The translations under genes and the position numbers were made by a program. From Perca fluviatilis (lineage: Eukaryota > Chordata > Actinopteri > Perciformes > Percidae), in contig NC_053133.1 in NCBI RefSeq assembly GCF_010015445.1, forward strand, positions 1,240,001-1,304,000: 64,000 nt of DNA. Direction: 5' to 3'. Shown here piece by piece: positions 32,920 through 44,595 of the stretch; the stretch's first letter is position 1; every line of letters begins with the position of its first letter. The notes under the pieces are model-generated. The model saw only the letters and a program-made list of their open reading frames with translations, searched no databases and was not told the DNA's origin.

Positions 32920-34635
32920 TGTCCACTGTAGTGGACAACAGGATCATTTGAGTACGAAAAGAGACAAATTTGTTAGATATAAATTTGATCAGATTATAGA
33001 GTTTTATTAACCAAGAATACATGCATTTTGGGCTGTAGAGTGATTATTATCCAAGGATACAGACATTTTGATTACAAAATAGACACATTTATCATTCTTG
33101 AATCCTTTTCCTTGCTTCTATCCTTTTTGCAAGGATATCTTTACTATTAAGTGTTCAATTGGACTCCAGTCTGCACGTGTTGTAGGGTCATCTTGACACA
33201 AAGGAAGCCCAGGAAACACGGGTGCAAATCTGATATGAAGGAAAAAATAATAATAAATGATATGTAATAACAGTTTAAATACTCAATGCAGTTGAATTTA
33301 AAATTGTGGAACTGCATCAAACATACAGAGGGCGACGAGTTTCTTGCTCACCCCTGTCTGTATCTGTGTCTGTGTCTGCATCTGTCCCTTCAACTGAGCC
33401 TTCTACATTGGCTTCCTCTTCTTCATCACTATCTTCTATCATCGATCATCATCTGACAACTCCAAATTTGAATCTCTCTCAACTATTTGGTAAAGAATTC
33501 TTCTGCTTCGGTTCTGTTTCCTACGACAATGTGGAGTCATTATTTACATGAAGATAGTCCTGATGTCCACTATAATTGACATTCATAAAATGGAAAATTT
33601 TTCAAAAGACACATAATTTAGTTGCTATCAGAATTAAATATATGATTCCTAACACCTTAAAGTGCACATAATATGAAAAAATCTATTTTTCTGGGATTTG
33701 GGGTGTTATTTTGTGTCTCTGGTGCTTCCACACGCATACAAACTTAGAAAAAAATCCATCCATGCTGTACTGAGTGAGATACGGTTTCTGAATGTGTCCT
33801 GCCTTCAGTCTCCGGGTGAGCTGTTCAAAATCTGCACAGCTTTCTACGTCACTAGCCGAAACGAGCTGGCTAACCGCAACCGTTAGCATGCTAGCGTTAG
33901 CGTGCTAGCGTTAGCATAACGCTAACATGCTACCTCGTTCTCAATAGCAAAGCACTGCTACAACACACATAAATTCACCATAATCAACAAAAGAACTACT
34001 TATATGTGCACCCTCGTTTAGAAGAAGTCTCCCAGCTAATCCTGCCTTGTAACTGACCGAAGTCGGAGAAACAGCCTTTCTTTTACTGTCTATGGAGCTA
34101 GCTGACATGATCTACATCTGAGCTACTGCGCATGTGCGAGTGCAATCAAAGATAGTACAGAAGAAGAAGAAGAAAAGAGGTCTCACTCTGTAGCTAAAAC
34201 AGAGACCATGTGAAAAGAGGAGCTGCAGCAGTGAGAGAGAGCTATGCAGTACAACAAAAATATGGTGTTTTTTGAAAATTAAACCATGTAAACCTATTCT
34301 GGTACAACCTTAAAATACAATTATCAACCTGAAAATGAGCATAATATGGGAGCTTTAATGAACAAGAAAATATATGACTATCATAGAAACAAAACCATAG
34401 ACAAAAAATATGTAACTCACCTCTCTCTTCTCATCTTTCCATAAAATGTGCTTGTTCCTATGCCATCCATTTTGGATTGAAAGATAGAGGTGGTTCCCAG
34501 CCTCCCAGCAAATCAAATGACATATCACTGAAAAGCCCAGGATGTCCTCTGTACAGTACAGCAGGAATTAAGAGACTTGCGCAAAGATTCCAAGGAGAGG
34601 GATGAAACTCCAATGTCCACTACAGTGGACATAAG
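32920..34635. mobile_element. Element bounded by GTCCACT...AGTGGAC palindromes (possible piggyBac-like)
   Basis: The near-palindrome TGTCCACTGTAGTGGACA (32921-32938) recurs as TGTCCACTACAGTGGACA (34613-34630) and, mutated, as TGTCCACTATAATTGACA (33563-33580). Between them the minus strand of 33300-33450 encodes an acidic stretch (EDSDEEEEANVEGS), the style of a piggyBac-type transposase N-terminus. A TTAA element (33657-34358) is nested inside. Boundaries and superfamily are tentative. Confidence 0.4.
33657..34358 (+). mobile_element. TTAA MITE family A, copy 1
   Basis: TTAA-flanked unit of ~0.7 kb beginning AAGTGCACATAATATG... and ending GAGCATAATATGGGAGCTT. It has internal CTAACCGCAACCGTTAGCAT and repeated GCTAGCGTTAGC motifs near 33880-33930, and AAAAATATGGTGTTTTTTG at 34257. 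Copy 2 (39733-40411) is the same sequence in reverse orientation and copy 3 lies at 45437-45863. Confidence 0.85.
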
Positions 34636-35174
34636 TCAATGGGCTGGGTCTCAGGAGGAATTTGCACCCTTTTTCAAATGTTTTAACATAAGATGCCACA
34701 CACCAGGGATTAAACTCTAAATTCCAATACAATATAAATAAAAAACTGAATTCTGTTTCCTGACACTCGGACCAACTCATATATGCCCTTAACTACCTTG
34801 ACTACCTCATAGTTCTGCTTGGTTAAATAAAAAAATAAAAACATAAATGAATAAGGTTAACATTGTATACTGCTTAATATGCCTTAGCCAAAACAAATGT
34901 GATGTTTGAGGTTTACTGTCATTTCACTTTATGTTTTGCATGTCACTTGATGCACTCTGAATAATTTGTCTAATATTTGGTTTCCTTGAACTATAGTAAA
35001 GACTGTTGTTCAAATGCTCTTTAGCAAAATGAGGAAGACTCAGCAGCAGCATTAACATAGTTGCACTTGGCAGTACTGGGGTGACATGTTCAAGACTCTG
35101 GTCATATTTGAGAGACAGCTACTCATTTAGTATGGTATGAGTGCATAGTTATGAGTTTTGTCACAAAAAATGCA
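34636..35174. other. No recognisable feature
   Basis: AT-rich, with AAATAAAAAAATAAAAACAT at about 34825, which may be a retroposon tail. Confidence 0.45.
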
Positions 35175-35385
35175 ACCTTGAATTACATGTCATTTAGCTG
35201 ACGCTTTTATCCAAAGCAACTTACAAGTGCTACATATCAGGGGTTGCATGCCTCTGGAGCAACTAGGGGTTAAGTATCTTGCTCAGGGACACATTGGTTG
35301 ATGGATTGCAGTGGGAATCAAACCCAGATTTCCCACACCAAAGGCATGGGTCATATCCACTGCACCATTACCATCACATGTCTTT
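35175..35385 (+). repeat. Teleost interspersed repeat (CATTTAGCTGACGC type)
   Basis: Contains CATTTAGCTGACGCTTTTAT then CCAAAGCAACTTACAAGTG, GGGTTAAGTATCTTGCTCAG and GGGAATCAAACCCAG. I recognise this as a widespread fish repeat that is often SINE-annotated; the class is not certain. Confidence 0.6.
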
Positions 35386-35995
35386 GGATTAACTGCACCT
35401 GTACACAACATACAACTGTTATATAGTGATTTAAAGCATGGCCCTTGGTGCATATTGCATATTGCAGGAGCGCTTATTTAAACTTGCAGCTAACTGTGAG
35501 TTTGACAGTCTCTGAATGCCTCTGTCCTTTTTTCCAGCACCTCAGGTAATTTTAGAAACTGGTGTACTGAGCAGCAGCTGTTGAGTCTCCTCTAAGAAAC
35601 TTTACAGCAAAAAAGATATTTGACTCCCCTCAGGCCAACCGTCAGCAGCGCATTCAACAATAAAAGAGCCAAATAATTACTTGCCTGAGGAGTTGATGCG
35701 TCTGCAGCCCCCAGTGGTGCTCCACACAGTTCTGACTGCCTACAGGCCTGTGGTAAGGGAAAATATGAGGGATTGATAAAGGTAGAAAGTTAGAGATGGA
35801 AATACTGAGGAAAAAATAAATAAAAATAGAGGCATGGAGGTTAGAGCTCGGGTGAGAGTGGAAGGACATGGCAAATTTTTTTTTAAATGTACAGACACAT
35901 TTCGTCAGTAAGAACTAATTTGAGTTTAGAGAGGTGTTTTTCTTTGTGGAGCTTTAGTTATTCTTGGTGGAGTGTGCACTTAATGTAAATGGTGG
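35386..35995. other. No recognisable feature
   Basis: Unique-looking sequence; the minus frame 35654-35869 is low in complexity and not called. Confidence 0.5.
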
Positions 35996-36496
35996 TACAG
36001 TGCTCAGCCTAAGTGAATACACCCATGCTAAAGTTGACTAAAAAGAGGAATAAAAAAAAGTGAGTACACCCCTGTGTTAAATTCCCATAGAAGCAGACAG
36101 ATGTTTATTTGTAAAGGCCAGTTATTTCATGGATTGGCATGGGGTACTTTCCATAAGATCAAACCAGCTATTAGGCTAACTGAAATAAACCCATGCCAAT
36201 CTGTAGGTATGGTGAAGAGTATGTGATGATGTGGGGGGGGCTATTTTAATTCCAAAGACCAAGGGAACTTTATCAGGATGCATAGTATCCTGGATCCATG
36301 AAATAACTGGCCTTTACAAATAAACATCTGTCTTCTTCTATGGGAATTTAACATAGGTGTGTACTCACTTATGCCCCCTGTATTTTAAGGAAGAACATTT
36401 ATTTATATTTTTGAGATCAATTTCGAAAAGATCATTTTTTATTCCTCTTTTTAGTCAACTTTAGCATGGGTGTAGTCACTTATGCTGAGCACTGTA
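35996..36496. mobile_element. Tc1/mariner-type MITE, long hairpin
   Basis: Flanking TA dinucleotides and ~60-bp inverted ends: CAGTGCTCAGCCTAAGTGAA / TTATGCTGAGCACTG, with AAAGTTGACTAAAAAGAGG mirrored near 36460. The symmetry continues inward (CCAGTTATTTCATGG at 36120 against CCATGAAATAACTGG at 36297). No transposase. Confidence 0.85.
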
Positions 36497-36689
36497 TATC
36501 ATTTAATTCCTGCCATCTATTGCCCTTCTGATTCTGACACTCAGAAGAGTCTCCAGAGGAAGCTGTATGTGAAGCTGTAGGTAAATGTCCTTAACTGATG
36601 TCACTTATCAGCTTGGGTTGGGGCTAGACTGCAAGTTTGAAAATGAAAAAAATCTAGAGGTGTGGAGTTAGAAATTAGCGGTCTTACCA

Positions 36690-37255
36690 GGCATATGACT
36701 CAGTATTGACTTGTAAATGTCCTCAGGCCTGGTCTCTAATTAAGCATAACAATTTGGAGCAGGTTGGACAATGCACGCTTGAGTTTTATCCACTACCCTT
36801 TTTGCGTAGTTACAAGGTAATTTGACACCTAGCCACGCTCACACCGATGGACATAAGCGCAAGAGCTTTGCCAAGGTCTTTAGATCGTACGGACCAATTT
36901 TAAAGTCGATCAGGTTAAATCTGTAGGAGGACTAAGTTAAAGTAGCATGCAAATTGTCAAAATCATCCACAATTTGCACATTCATTTCAATATAGCTGAC
37001 GTCCTGCTGGGTTTAGGGTATGGCTCCAGGAGGCTTCTTTGTAAGTCTGCACATGATACATAAGCTTACCAAATTTCATACATGTGGGTGAAACGCACTG
37101 AAGGGGCTACTTATTTGAAATTTAGTAGGGGGCGCTATTGAGATAATTTCCCACACCTAAGCCTGAGACCCATGTAGATGTCTTTAGGCCTGCATGAACA
37201 ATGTGGGGCAGAACGGACAATTTACATTCAAGTTACCACAACTTTCATGATGTAA
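36690..37255 (+). repeat. GGCGCTAT-type repeat, unit 1
   Basis: Shares a series of blocks with 38890-39400: CAGGCC(T/A)GG...; GGACCAATTTTAAAGTCGAT against TGACCAATTTTGAAGTCAAT; CTGGGTTTAGGGTATGGC; CCAAATTTCAT / CCAAGTTTCATG; AGGGGGCGCTATTGAG. The CpG-rich element at 37256 separates the two units. Confidence 0.65.
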
Positions 37256-38165
37256 CACAACCCAGTCTCACGGCAGTTTGTGAAATGGTCACGTATTTTT
37301 AATCTATTGAAACGTGTTCACGGGGACGTTTTTGTCGTTTATTTCGTGGTGGCCAGCACGAAATGGTCTATAGGGAGATTCACGGGGAAAGCAAACAGGG
37401 GAGGACGCCTCACACGCTGGGGAGACGTGCAACAATAACGGGATGGCGGAGGTTGGGTTTAGGAAAAAAACAACGGGGAAAGGACGTCTTAAATGGCGGG
37501 AAACGGCCGCGGGGGAGGACGCCTCATAGGCCGGGACACGGCCGCGGGCACGCAACAATAACGACGGACAATGAGCGAAACAAAACGACAGCGGGACGCG
37601 AACTGCCCTGCGTGGAATCGGAATTGTTTGACCCATCCATCTCTTTAAACAACCCTACACGGTAATCAACATTTCATACGTCGCCACGATACCTACATAC
37701 AGGCTTCCTTCAGCCGGTATTTGACAAGATTCTTTACATTTATGCACCACGCATTTTAAATATAAAAAAAAAACAAAACGTCCCACGAATAAGATATAAA
37801 TATATAAAATTACGTCCATCATTTCACGTACTGCCATGCGGCCGGTTCACGGAAGTTTGTAAAATGGACGTTATTTGAATCTATTGATTATGTTACGGCG
37901 GGATGCGTTTTACGCGTTGTTTTAACCCTAAATGTGAACTAATGTATTCAATGGTCACGGAAGCTTTTCGCCACAGCGCGAAATTGTAGGGAGTAATATA
38001 AAAGCGAAAATCCGCATACGGAGGTTGGTCGGGGTGGTGGATGGGTCAAACAACACAGGACTTTCACCGGGCGAGCGGGATCGCGTCCAGTTTGCGGCGC
38101 TTTGTTTCCGGGGATGGCGTCCCTGCGTGTGGCGTTTTGTCCCGCGTGTTACTGTGGCGCTGTCT

Positions 38166-38349
38166 CCGGCGTTTAAGGCGCCCTTTCCCCGGCGTTTAAG
38201 GCACCCTTTCTCCGGCGTTTAAGGCGCCCTTTCTCCGGCGTTTAAGGCACCCTTTCCCCGGCGTTTAAGGCGCCCTTTCTCCGGCGTTTAAGGCGCCCTT
38301 TCTCCGGCGTTTAAGGCGCCCTTTAGTCGGCATTTAAGGAGCCCTTTCC
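38166..38349. repeat. Minisatellite, 23-bp unit x 8
   Basis: Eight copies of a unit starting CCGGCGTTTAAGGCGCCC. GGCGCC or GGCACC varies by unit; the last two copies are diverged. Confidence 0.95.
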
Positions 38350-38399
38350 CCATAAGTTTTTTCCTAAACCCAACATCCGCCATCCCGTTATTGTGGGCC

Positions 38400-38545
38400 G
38401 TCCCCACCGGGCTGCCTCGCGGGCCGTCTCGCGGGTGCCTCTCGGCTTATGGAGCGTCCTTTTCGGCCGCCTCCCGGCGGGTCCCCAGCAGGCCGCCTCG
38501 CGGGCGCCTCCCGGCTTATGGAGCAACCTTTTCGGCCGCCTCCCG
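38400..38545. repeat. Imperfect ~67-bp tandem duplication
   Basis: CTCTCGGCTTATGGAGCGTC then CTTTTCGGCCGCCTCCCGGC is repeated as CTCCCGGCTTATGGAGCAAC then CTTTTCGGCCGCCTCCCGCC. Confidence 0.8.
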
Positions 38546-38719
38546 CCGTCCTTTCCCCGAGAAAATAATGTGACATTTACACGTAAAAAATAACGTGACA
38601 GTTACACGTAAAAAACGAGAAAAACGTCTCCGTGAACACGTATCAATAGATTAAGAATAACGTGGACATTTACACGAACTGCCGTGAGACCGGGTTGTGC
38701 CATGAGACCGGGCTGTGTA

Positions 38720-39480
38720 ACATCAACGTTCCCGTGCCACCACAGCTTTCAACAATAAATCACCTTCAACCTTCAAAATTAAGCATCATCAAGATCTTAA
38801 GGCTTTTCTGAACACTTTTGAGGTGGATCTGGTCAAGCCGCTGGTTAAAGGATATCAATATGTAACAACTGTAACTTCCTGTTGCCAGTAGGGGGCCTTT
38901 GACTTTATCCCAATATTGATATGTACATGTCTTCAGGCCAGGACCCTTATAAAGCCTGAGTAGTTTGGGGCAGATTGGACATTGTACAGGCTAGTTACAA
39001 ACCAGTTCCTGTTTGGCGAGGGAATGTCACAATTTGATGCGCCTACACCATATGATACAAAAATAAAAGGCTTACCAATTTAGCTTTGCAACGGTTTCTA
39101 AACTATACTGACCAATTTTGAAGTCAATTGGGTTAAATCTGTGAGAGGAGTTTGTTAAAGTACAACCCCTGAAAACGACCAAAATTGTCCAAAATATGAA
39201 TTTTCAATTAAAAATGGCTGCCTGGCTGTTGGGTTTTAGGGTATGGCGTTTTTGTATTTCTGGATATGATACAAATGCCTACCAAGTTTCATGCCTCTAC
39301 AGGAGAGTGAAAGGAGGGGCTTTAACTTTGAAAATTGTTAGGGTGCGCTATAAAGCCAATTTGCTTCGCCCAAGCCCAAGACCCATATCAAACCATAATT
39401 TTCACCAAGTCTGACATGCGTATCAATTTTTGCGCATTTTGAGTAGCCCAAGCACCAAAAAATGTGCTTAAAGATATTTA
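38720..39480 (+). repeat. GGCGCTAT-type repeat, unit 2
   Basis: Second unit of the repeat at 36690-37255, with CCAGTAGGGGGCCTTTGAC at 38885 and AGGGTGCGCTATAAAGCC at 39340. Two units either side of the CpG-rich element suggest a tandem arrangement before that insertion. Confidence 0.6.
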
Positions 39481-39732
39481 AAAATACTGGATTTCAGGCA
39501 TATAGGAGGTTCAATTAATCATTGATATAATTTGGAGCAAGGCCATTTAATGCTTTAAAAGTGCTATTCATTGGATTTGAACTGCTAAAATGTCAATAAA
39601 AAACTACAAAAATTGAGGTTTCTAAAACTTTTGACCGGTAGTGTATATGGTGATATTTTTGCAAATGTTTCTTAAAAAATGAATGATCTCTGTCCACTGG
39701 AACGCTATGGCTTTTCATTTAAAACAGTTTAT
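39481..39732. other. No gene; possible Tc1-type end
   Basis: AAAACTTTTGACCGGTAGTG at about 39627 looks like a Tc1/mariner terminus; its partner was not found. Confidence 0.35.
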
Positions 39733-40411
39733 TTAAAGCGCCCATATTATGCTCATTTTCAGGTTCATAATTGTATTTTAAGGTTGTACCAGAATAGGTT
39801 TACATGGTTTAATTTTCAAAAAACACCATATTTTTGTTGTACTGCACAGCTCTTTCTCACTGCTGCAGATCCTCTTTTCACCTGGTCTCTGTTTTAGCTA
39901 CAGAGTGAGACCTCTTTTCTTCTTCTGTACTATCTTTGATTGCACTCGCACATGCACAGTAGCTCAGATGTAGATCATGTCAGCTAGCTCCATAGAAGTA
40001 AAAGAAAGGTTGTTTCTCCAACTTCGGTCAGTTACAAGGCAGGATTAGCTGGGAGACAACTTCTAAACGAGGGCGCACATGTAAGTAGTTCTTTTGTAGA
40101 TTATGGTGAACGTGTGTGTGTTGTAGCAGTGCTTTGCTATTGAGAACGAGGTAGCACGCTAACGCTAGCACGCTAACATGCTAACGGTTGCGGCTAGCCA
40201 GCTCATTTCGGCTAGTGACGTAGAAAGCCATACAGATTTTGAACAGCTCACCCGGAGACTGAAGGCAGGACACATTCAGAAACCGTATCTCACTCAGAAC
40301 AGCATGGGTGGATTTTTTTCAAAGTTTGTATGCGTGTGGAAGAACCAGATACACAAAATAACACCCCAAATCCCAGAAAAAGTGATTTTTTTCATAATAT
40401 GGGCACTTTAA
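39733..40411 (-). mobile_element. TTAA MITE family A, copy 2
   Basis: TTAA at 39733-39736 and 40408-40411. Ends AGCGCCCATATTATGCTCAT and CATAATATGGGCACT. It is reverse complementary to copy 1 along its whole length (for example AGCACGCTAACATGCTAACG near 40167). Confidence 0.9.
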
Positions 40412-41249
40412 AATAATTATACTTATCAAACAGATGGAATTAGAAATAAAGGCCTTCCTCTAACAAAAGCCTGCTTCAAATTAAAGCCTGGTACCTTCTG
40501 CAGTTCAGGTAAATAAAGGCCCCGGCTTTAATTTGAGGAATTGCGGTAGTTAATGATGACTTTTCTTTTTACATTTTAAATTAAATGTATTATTATTGTA
40601 AGCCTAACTGATTCTCCATTCACATTCTCCATTTTGGCTACATAAAATTACAGTCAACTAAAATGTGTGTCATAGCCTACATACGTCTAAAGCCCAGTGC
40701 CTTATCCACAAAATTTAGCTGAACCTCAATAGCGTTGTTGAGTTCCCATATACTAGTTATGGATTACAAGTCAAAAAAAGAAAAGTCTTAGATGGAAAAT
40801 GGAGAATTCAACAGTGTGTAGACAGATTGATTTGCTTTCATCTGAGGCCAGAAATTAGCAAACAACAATAAAAGTAATAGTGAAAGAAATTCCCAGAACA
40901 AGCACACTGCATGTGGCTAAAAGTATCCAGCTTGGGATGAGAGAAAGAGAGCAATTTGGGAAGCGATGCAGAAAGCCGAGCAGAGCAAATGTACTGTTAA
41001 GAATTGGATAAAATCTCCAAACTCCTCTCTTTTACTAGTTTTGTGGAAGCTCAGGGGATAGTAAGAGTGGAAAGCTGCTCACGCCTTCATTTTGTTCTCA
41101 AAGTGCATTTAACTTTAAAATACAAAATTCCCCTGGTCAAGCATGGCCCTGGACGCCCGTAAAGGGCCTGAGGTCCCACTCCCAGATCCTAGGTCCCACC
41201 CCCAGACCGTAGGTTTCCCCTACCTGCCAAATCTCAATTTAACGCCTTT
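40412..41249. other. No recognisable gene
   Basis: It has partly inverted AAATTAAAGCCTGG / CCCCGGCTTTAATTTG motifs (40479 and 40518) of an unknown small element. Confidence 0.4.
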
Positions 41250-42290
41250 AGCTGTTACATGGTGTCCTGGGGGGTCTCCTCCCACACCTGGATCAGGGCT
41301 TCAGTAAGCTCCTGGACAGCCTGTGGCAGTATTTGGTGGCATCTGCTACACCGATACATAACATAGGTTCTCAGTTGGATTATGGTCAGGGCAACTAGAG
41401 GGCCAGTCAAATGCATCAATACCTTCGTCTTCCAGAAACTGCCTACACACTCTGGTCACAGGAGGCCAGAAATAGTTCTGCACCAGGAGGAGCCCAGAGC
41501 CTACTGCACCAGTATAAGGTCTGACAATCAGGTCTGTCAGCAGTCAGGGTACCGCTTGCCTTGACATTGAGGTCTGCGCGACCCTCCAAGCATATTCTCC
41601 TCAAACCATCACTGACCCACCGCCAAATCGGTCATGCTGGCACGCAGGCATCTTAAAGGCCCTGAACACCCACACAGCGGTTTTCAATTAATCTGGCTAA
41701 TTAGACCTCTTCCCAGGACTGTGGTTGTGTATTGACTGATTGATTGACATCTTCCTGATTCTCCTGTTAGCTTTTATTGAACCTGTTAGGGTGAGACAAA
41801 TGACACTTGTCTTGCAAATACCAATCAAAATGCACAGTGCTGGGCTGTAAGCACAAGTCCCACCAGAGGACACCAGGCCCTCATGCCACCCTAAGCTTGA
41901 GTCGGGCTGTGACAGTTTGGTCAAAAGCATGGGTTGATGCCCCTCCAAGGTTCTGTCCAGCTCTCGTTTGACGGCAAGTCTCCTGGTATCTCCTCCAGGA
42001 GACTCCACTCTTGAAACTGTGAACACACAGCCAACGTTCTTGCGAGCAAACATATGGATGTGCGATGCTGGAAGAAGAATCAGTCAGGAAGGATAAGAAG
42101 AGAGCAATTTCCTGTGGCCACCACATGCAAAACTATTCCTTTTTTGGGAGTTGTCTTGCTTTTGCAGGTACCATTCATTTACAATCACTTGGGCTTCCTA
42201 AGTGGACATATTGATATCAATGAAGTTCAGCTGACTTTGTGTTATACTGTAGACTTAATTGTTCCCTTAATTGTTTTGAGCACTATATAT
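41250..42290 (-). pseudogene. IS630/Tc1-like transposase, decayed
   Basis: DDE transposase remnant on the minus strand. A WRRYQETCRQTRAGQ block at about 42000-41950 represents the helix-turn-helix end. After a deleted or scrambled stretch (41690-41880) the catalytic part follows: QHDRFGGGSVMV (about 41640-41605), RPYTGAVGSGLLLVQN (about 41525-41480), then CRQFLEDEGIDAFDWPSS and PDHNPTENLCYV (about 41450-41360). The final catalytic Glu is in TENLCYV. The expected Asp after LLVQ is replaced (LVQNYFWP), so the site is lost, in addition to stops. The 3'-side text 42060-42290 is also typical of this repeat. Confidence 0.75.
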
Positions 42291-42817
42291 ATGATTAGAC
42301 ACATCAAATACAGTGGTTGCAGCAATACAGAAGCTGCTGTCTGCAGCATAGTAGCCTATTTGATGCCTTTGTTACACAGACATGGTTGACATGACAACTG
42401 GCTTACTAATATTCAAACCCCATGCTCACAATTGACCAAAAGCATGTGGAAAAGCATTATATCTGCTGAAAATATGAGTAAAAATGATTCCAGATGCCTT
42501 TAATAAAAGGATACAGGGTTTCCCCATGGTATTTGCTGCTATTCAATACCCCTACATTACAATGCAGGAGACTACTGGCAGCCATATGGGGGAGACCATT
42601 CCATTGAACTTAAAGCTGCTATGGATCACTTCTTCAGGTGAATACATCCGTTTACACACACCAGAACATAATAATAATCTCCATTTACGGAATTAATAGT
42701 AGACTTCTGTAGCTGTCCAATTCTCAGTTTAACTGGCCCTGTGGCTTAATGTATATTTTTGTGTAACTTTATTGTTAAATGCAGCGGTTATGTTGTAACT
42801 ATATTGTTTGCTGTATG
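42291..42817. other. No recognisable feature
   Basis: Unique-looking; the plus frame 42484-42696 is not recognised. Confidence 0.45.
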
Positions 42818-43248
42818 TACAGTACAGGCCAAAGGTTTGGACACGCCTTCTCATTCAATGCGTTTCCTTTTTATGTCTTATATTTTAGATTCTTCAAAGT
42901 AGCCACCTTTTGCTTTTTTATTAATAAGGGAAAAAATTCCACTAATTAACCCTGACAAAGCACACCTGTGAAGGTAAAACCATTTCAGGTGACTACCTCA
43001 TGAAGCTCATTGAGAGAACACCAAGGGTTTGCAGAGTTATCAAAAAAGGCAAAGGGTGGCTACTTTGAAGAATCTAAAATATAAGACATGTTTTCAGTTA
43101 TTTCACACTTTTTTGTTAAGTACATAATTCCATATGTGTTCATTCATAGTTTTGATGCCTTCAGTGAGAATCTACAATGTAAATAGTCATGAAAATAAAG
43201 AAACACGTTGAATGAGAAGGTGTGTCCAAACTTTTGGCCTGTACTGTA
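42818..43248. mobile_element. Tc1/mariner-type MITE
   Basis: Flanking TA, ends CAGTACAGGCCAAAGGTTTG and CAAACTTTTGGCCTGTACTG, continuing ...CCTTCTCATTCAATG / TTGAATGAGAAGG. An internal inverted pair TTAGATTCTTCAAAGTAGCC / GGCTACTTTGAAGAATCTAA also folds. No ORF. Confidence 0.9.
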
Positions 43249-43260
43249 AGTGCAAACATT

Positions 43261-44595
43261 GGGCCTCATTCACCAATATCTTTTTTTTTTTTTTAAGTTT
43301 TCTCTTAAATATGTTCTTAAGAAGGTTCCTAAGAAAAGTCTACGCCGGATTCATGACGTGTTCTTAAACAGCAGAATTGTTCGCATCTGTGTTCTTAGGA
43401 TTGATGAATCCCACGTCTTTGTAACTGAAAGCGCGTGCCAGTTGTTCCTAATTAGCATAAGAAAACGCCCCGCAAATTCCCATATAAGGACATGACACTT
43501 CCTGTGCACCTCCTGGGAGACAGGTTTTCGGAGATTGTCGGAGATTGCCGAGGAAGTACTGAATCTCAGTACTTAAATAAAAGTACAAATAACCAGAGAC
43601 ATATTTACTTTAGTAAAAGTAGAAGGTGTCCACTACCACAAACAAGGCCTGGCTTTTAAAAAAAGTTCCTATCCTAACCAGCATAAAACGGAAATGTGTT
43701 GTTAGAATCGGAATGCGGTTGGTTTTATTCATGGATGTATTTTATTTTCTTTAACCATGCAAGTAAGCAAATAAAGTGTGTGAAGCAGCGCAAATGGGGA
43801 GATGTGAAGAGGTCCAGCCAAATAAATAAGATATGAACGCGTCTTACGCAGCCTGGCAGAGGAGTAAACGACGCTGTGGAGAGAAATAGATATAGCAACT
43901 TTGATTTAAAAACGGGAATAATAAAAACAAACCCATATATACAGTATCTACGGCAACCAAACTTTACTGGTGAGACAAACGTGTGACGGTCAGGAAGACG
44001 TTTTGGCAGGGGGGAAACTGATCAGAAAATGTAACGGAACATTGTAGAAATGTAGTGGAGTAGAAAGTATAGATAATTGCTGCAAAATGTAACAAAGTAA
44101 AAGTCAAAAGTAGGCTATGCACTATTGAGTCTACTTAAGTAAAGTACAGATACGTGAAAAATTTACTTAAGTACAGTTAGGACGAATTTGTACTTTGTTA
44201 CATTCTACCACTGCATTTTGGCCCTATAAATAGCGATCAATCACCAAATAACGCAGGATTTAATCAGTTTAATTGCTGATGTAATTTGTAGTGTTAGTGT
44301 TTTTTTTGCATACTATGATATTTTTTTCAACAAATGATCAGAAATACATTACAGTACAATACTATCATTGTAAACGACTGTAGAATTAAATAAAATGCAG
44401 TGAGCAATCATTTGGAGCAAATTGTCATCACTCAAATGTGCGTAAGAGTGCTTTTCAGTGTTCGTAGATTTTGTTCTTAGCTAAGAACAAATCCAAGTTA
44501 AGAATACATTAGTGAATGCCAGAATCTTCGTAAAAAGTTCGTAAGAAGGGTTTAAGAACACATTTCTTCGTAAGAACGGTTGGTGAATGAGGCCC
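43261..44595. mobile_element. Non-autonomous PIF/Harbinger element with 3-bp TSD (ATT)
   Basis: ATT at 43258-43260 and 44596-44598 flanks ends GGGCCTCATTCACCAA and TTGGTGAATGAGGCCC. The left 250 bp match the start of 57925-58150 (Myb side) and the right 380 bp match the left end of 52241-52620 in reverse (transposase side), so both ends of the family are defined here. The interior is replaced by a TACTTAAGTA repeat. Confidence 0.85.
43553..44215. repeat. TACTTAAGTA-type repeat nested in Harbinger
   Basis: CAGTACTTAAATAAAAGTAC opens it, and CTACTTAAGTAAAGTACAG and TTACTTAAGTACAG occur near the right end, which closes with TTACATTCTACCACTGCA. Same motif style as 13468-13945. Confidence 0.6.

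Larger units (their letters stand above)
37256..38719. mobile_element. CpG-rich DNA element with ~80-bp terminal inverted repeats
   Basis: Left end CACAACCCAGTCTCACGGCA, followed by ...TAATCTATTGAAACGTG and TTCACGGGGACG, is mirrored at 38615-38699 (CGTCTCCGTGAACACGTATC, AATAGATTAAGAATAACG, GAACTGCCGTGAGACCGGG). A second short terminus copy (CCATGAGACCGGGCTGTG) follows to 38719. The body is very rich in CG, CGGCCGC and GCGGG, in sharp contrast to the AT-rich flanks, and holds two tandem arrays. Short frames on both strands are composition artefacts. Superfamily unknown. Confidence 0.7.

Noticed and set aside
37363..38593. GC-rich open frames on both strands (60-110 codons)
   Set aside because: They overlap each other, lie in minisatellite and CpG-rich repeats and have only Arg/Gly/Pro-biased composition.
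42054..42389. 111-codon plus frame with hydrophobic segments
   Set aside because: It is antisense to the flank of an IS630-like transposon remnant; the hydrophobicity is from AT-rich codons.
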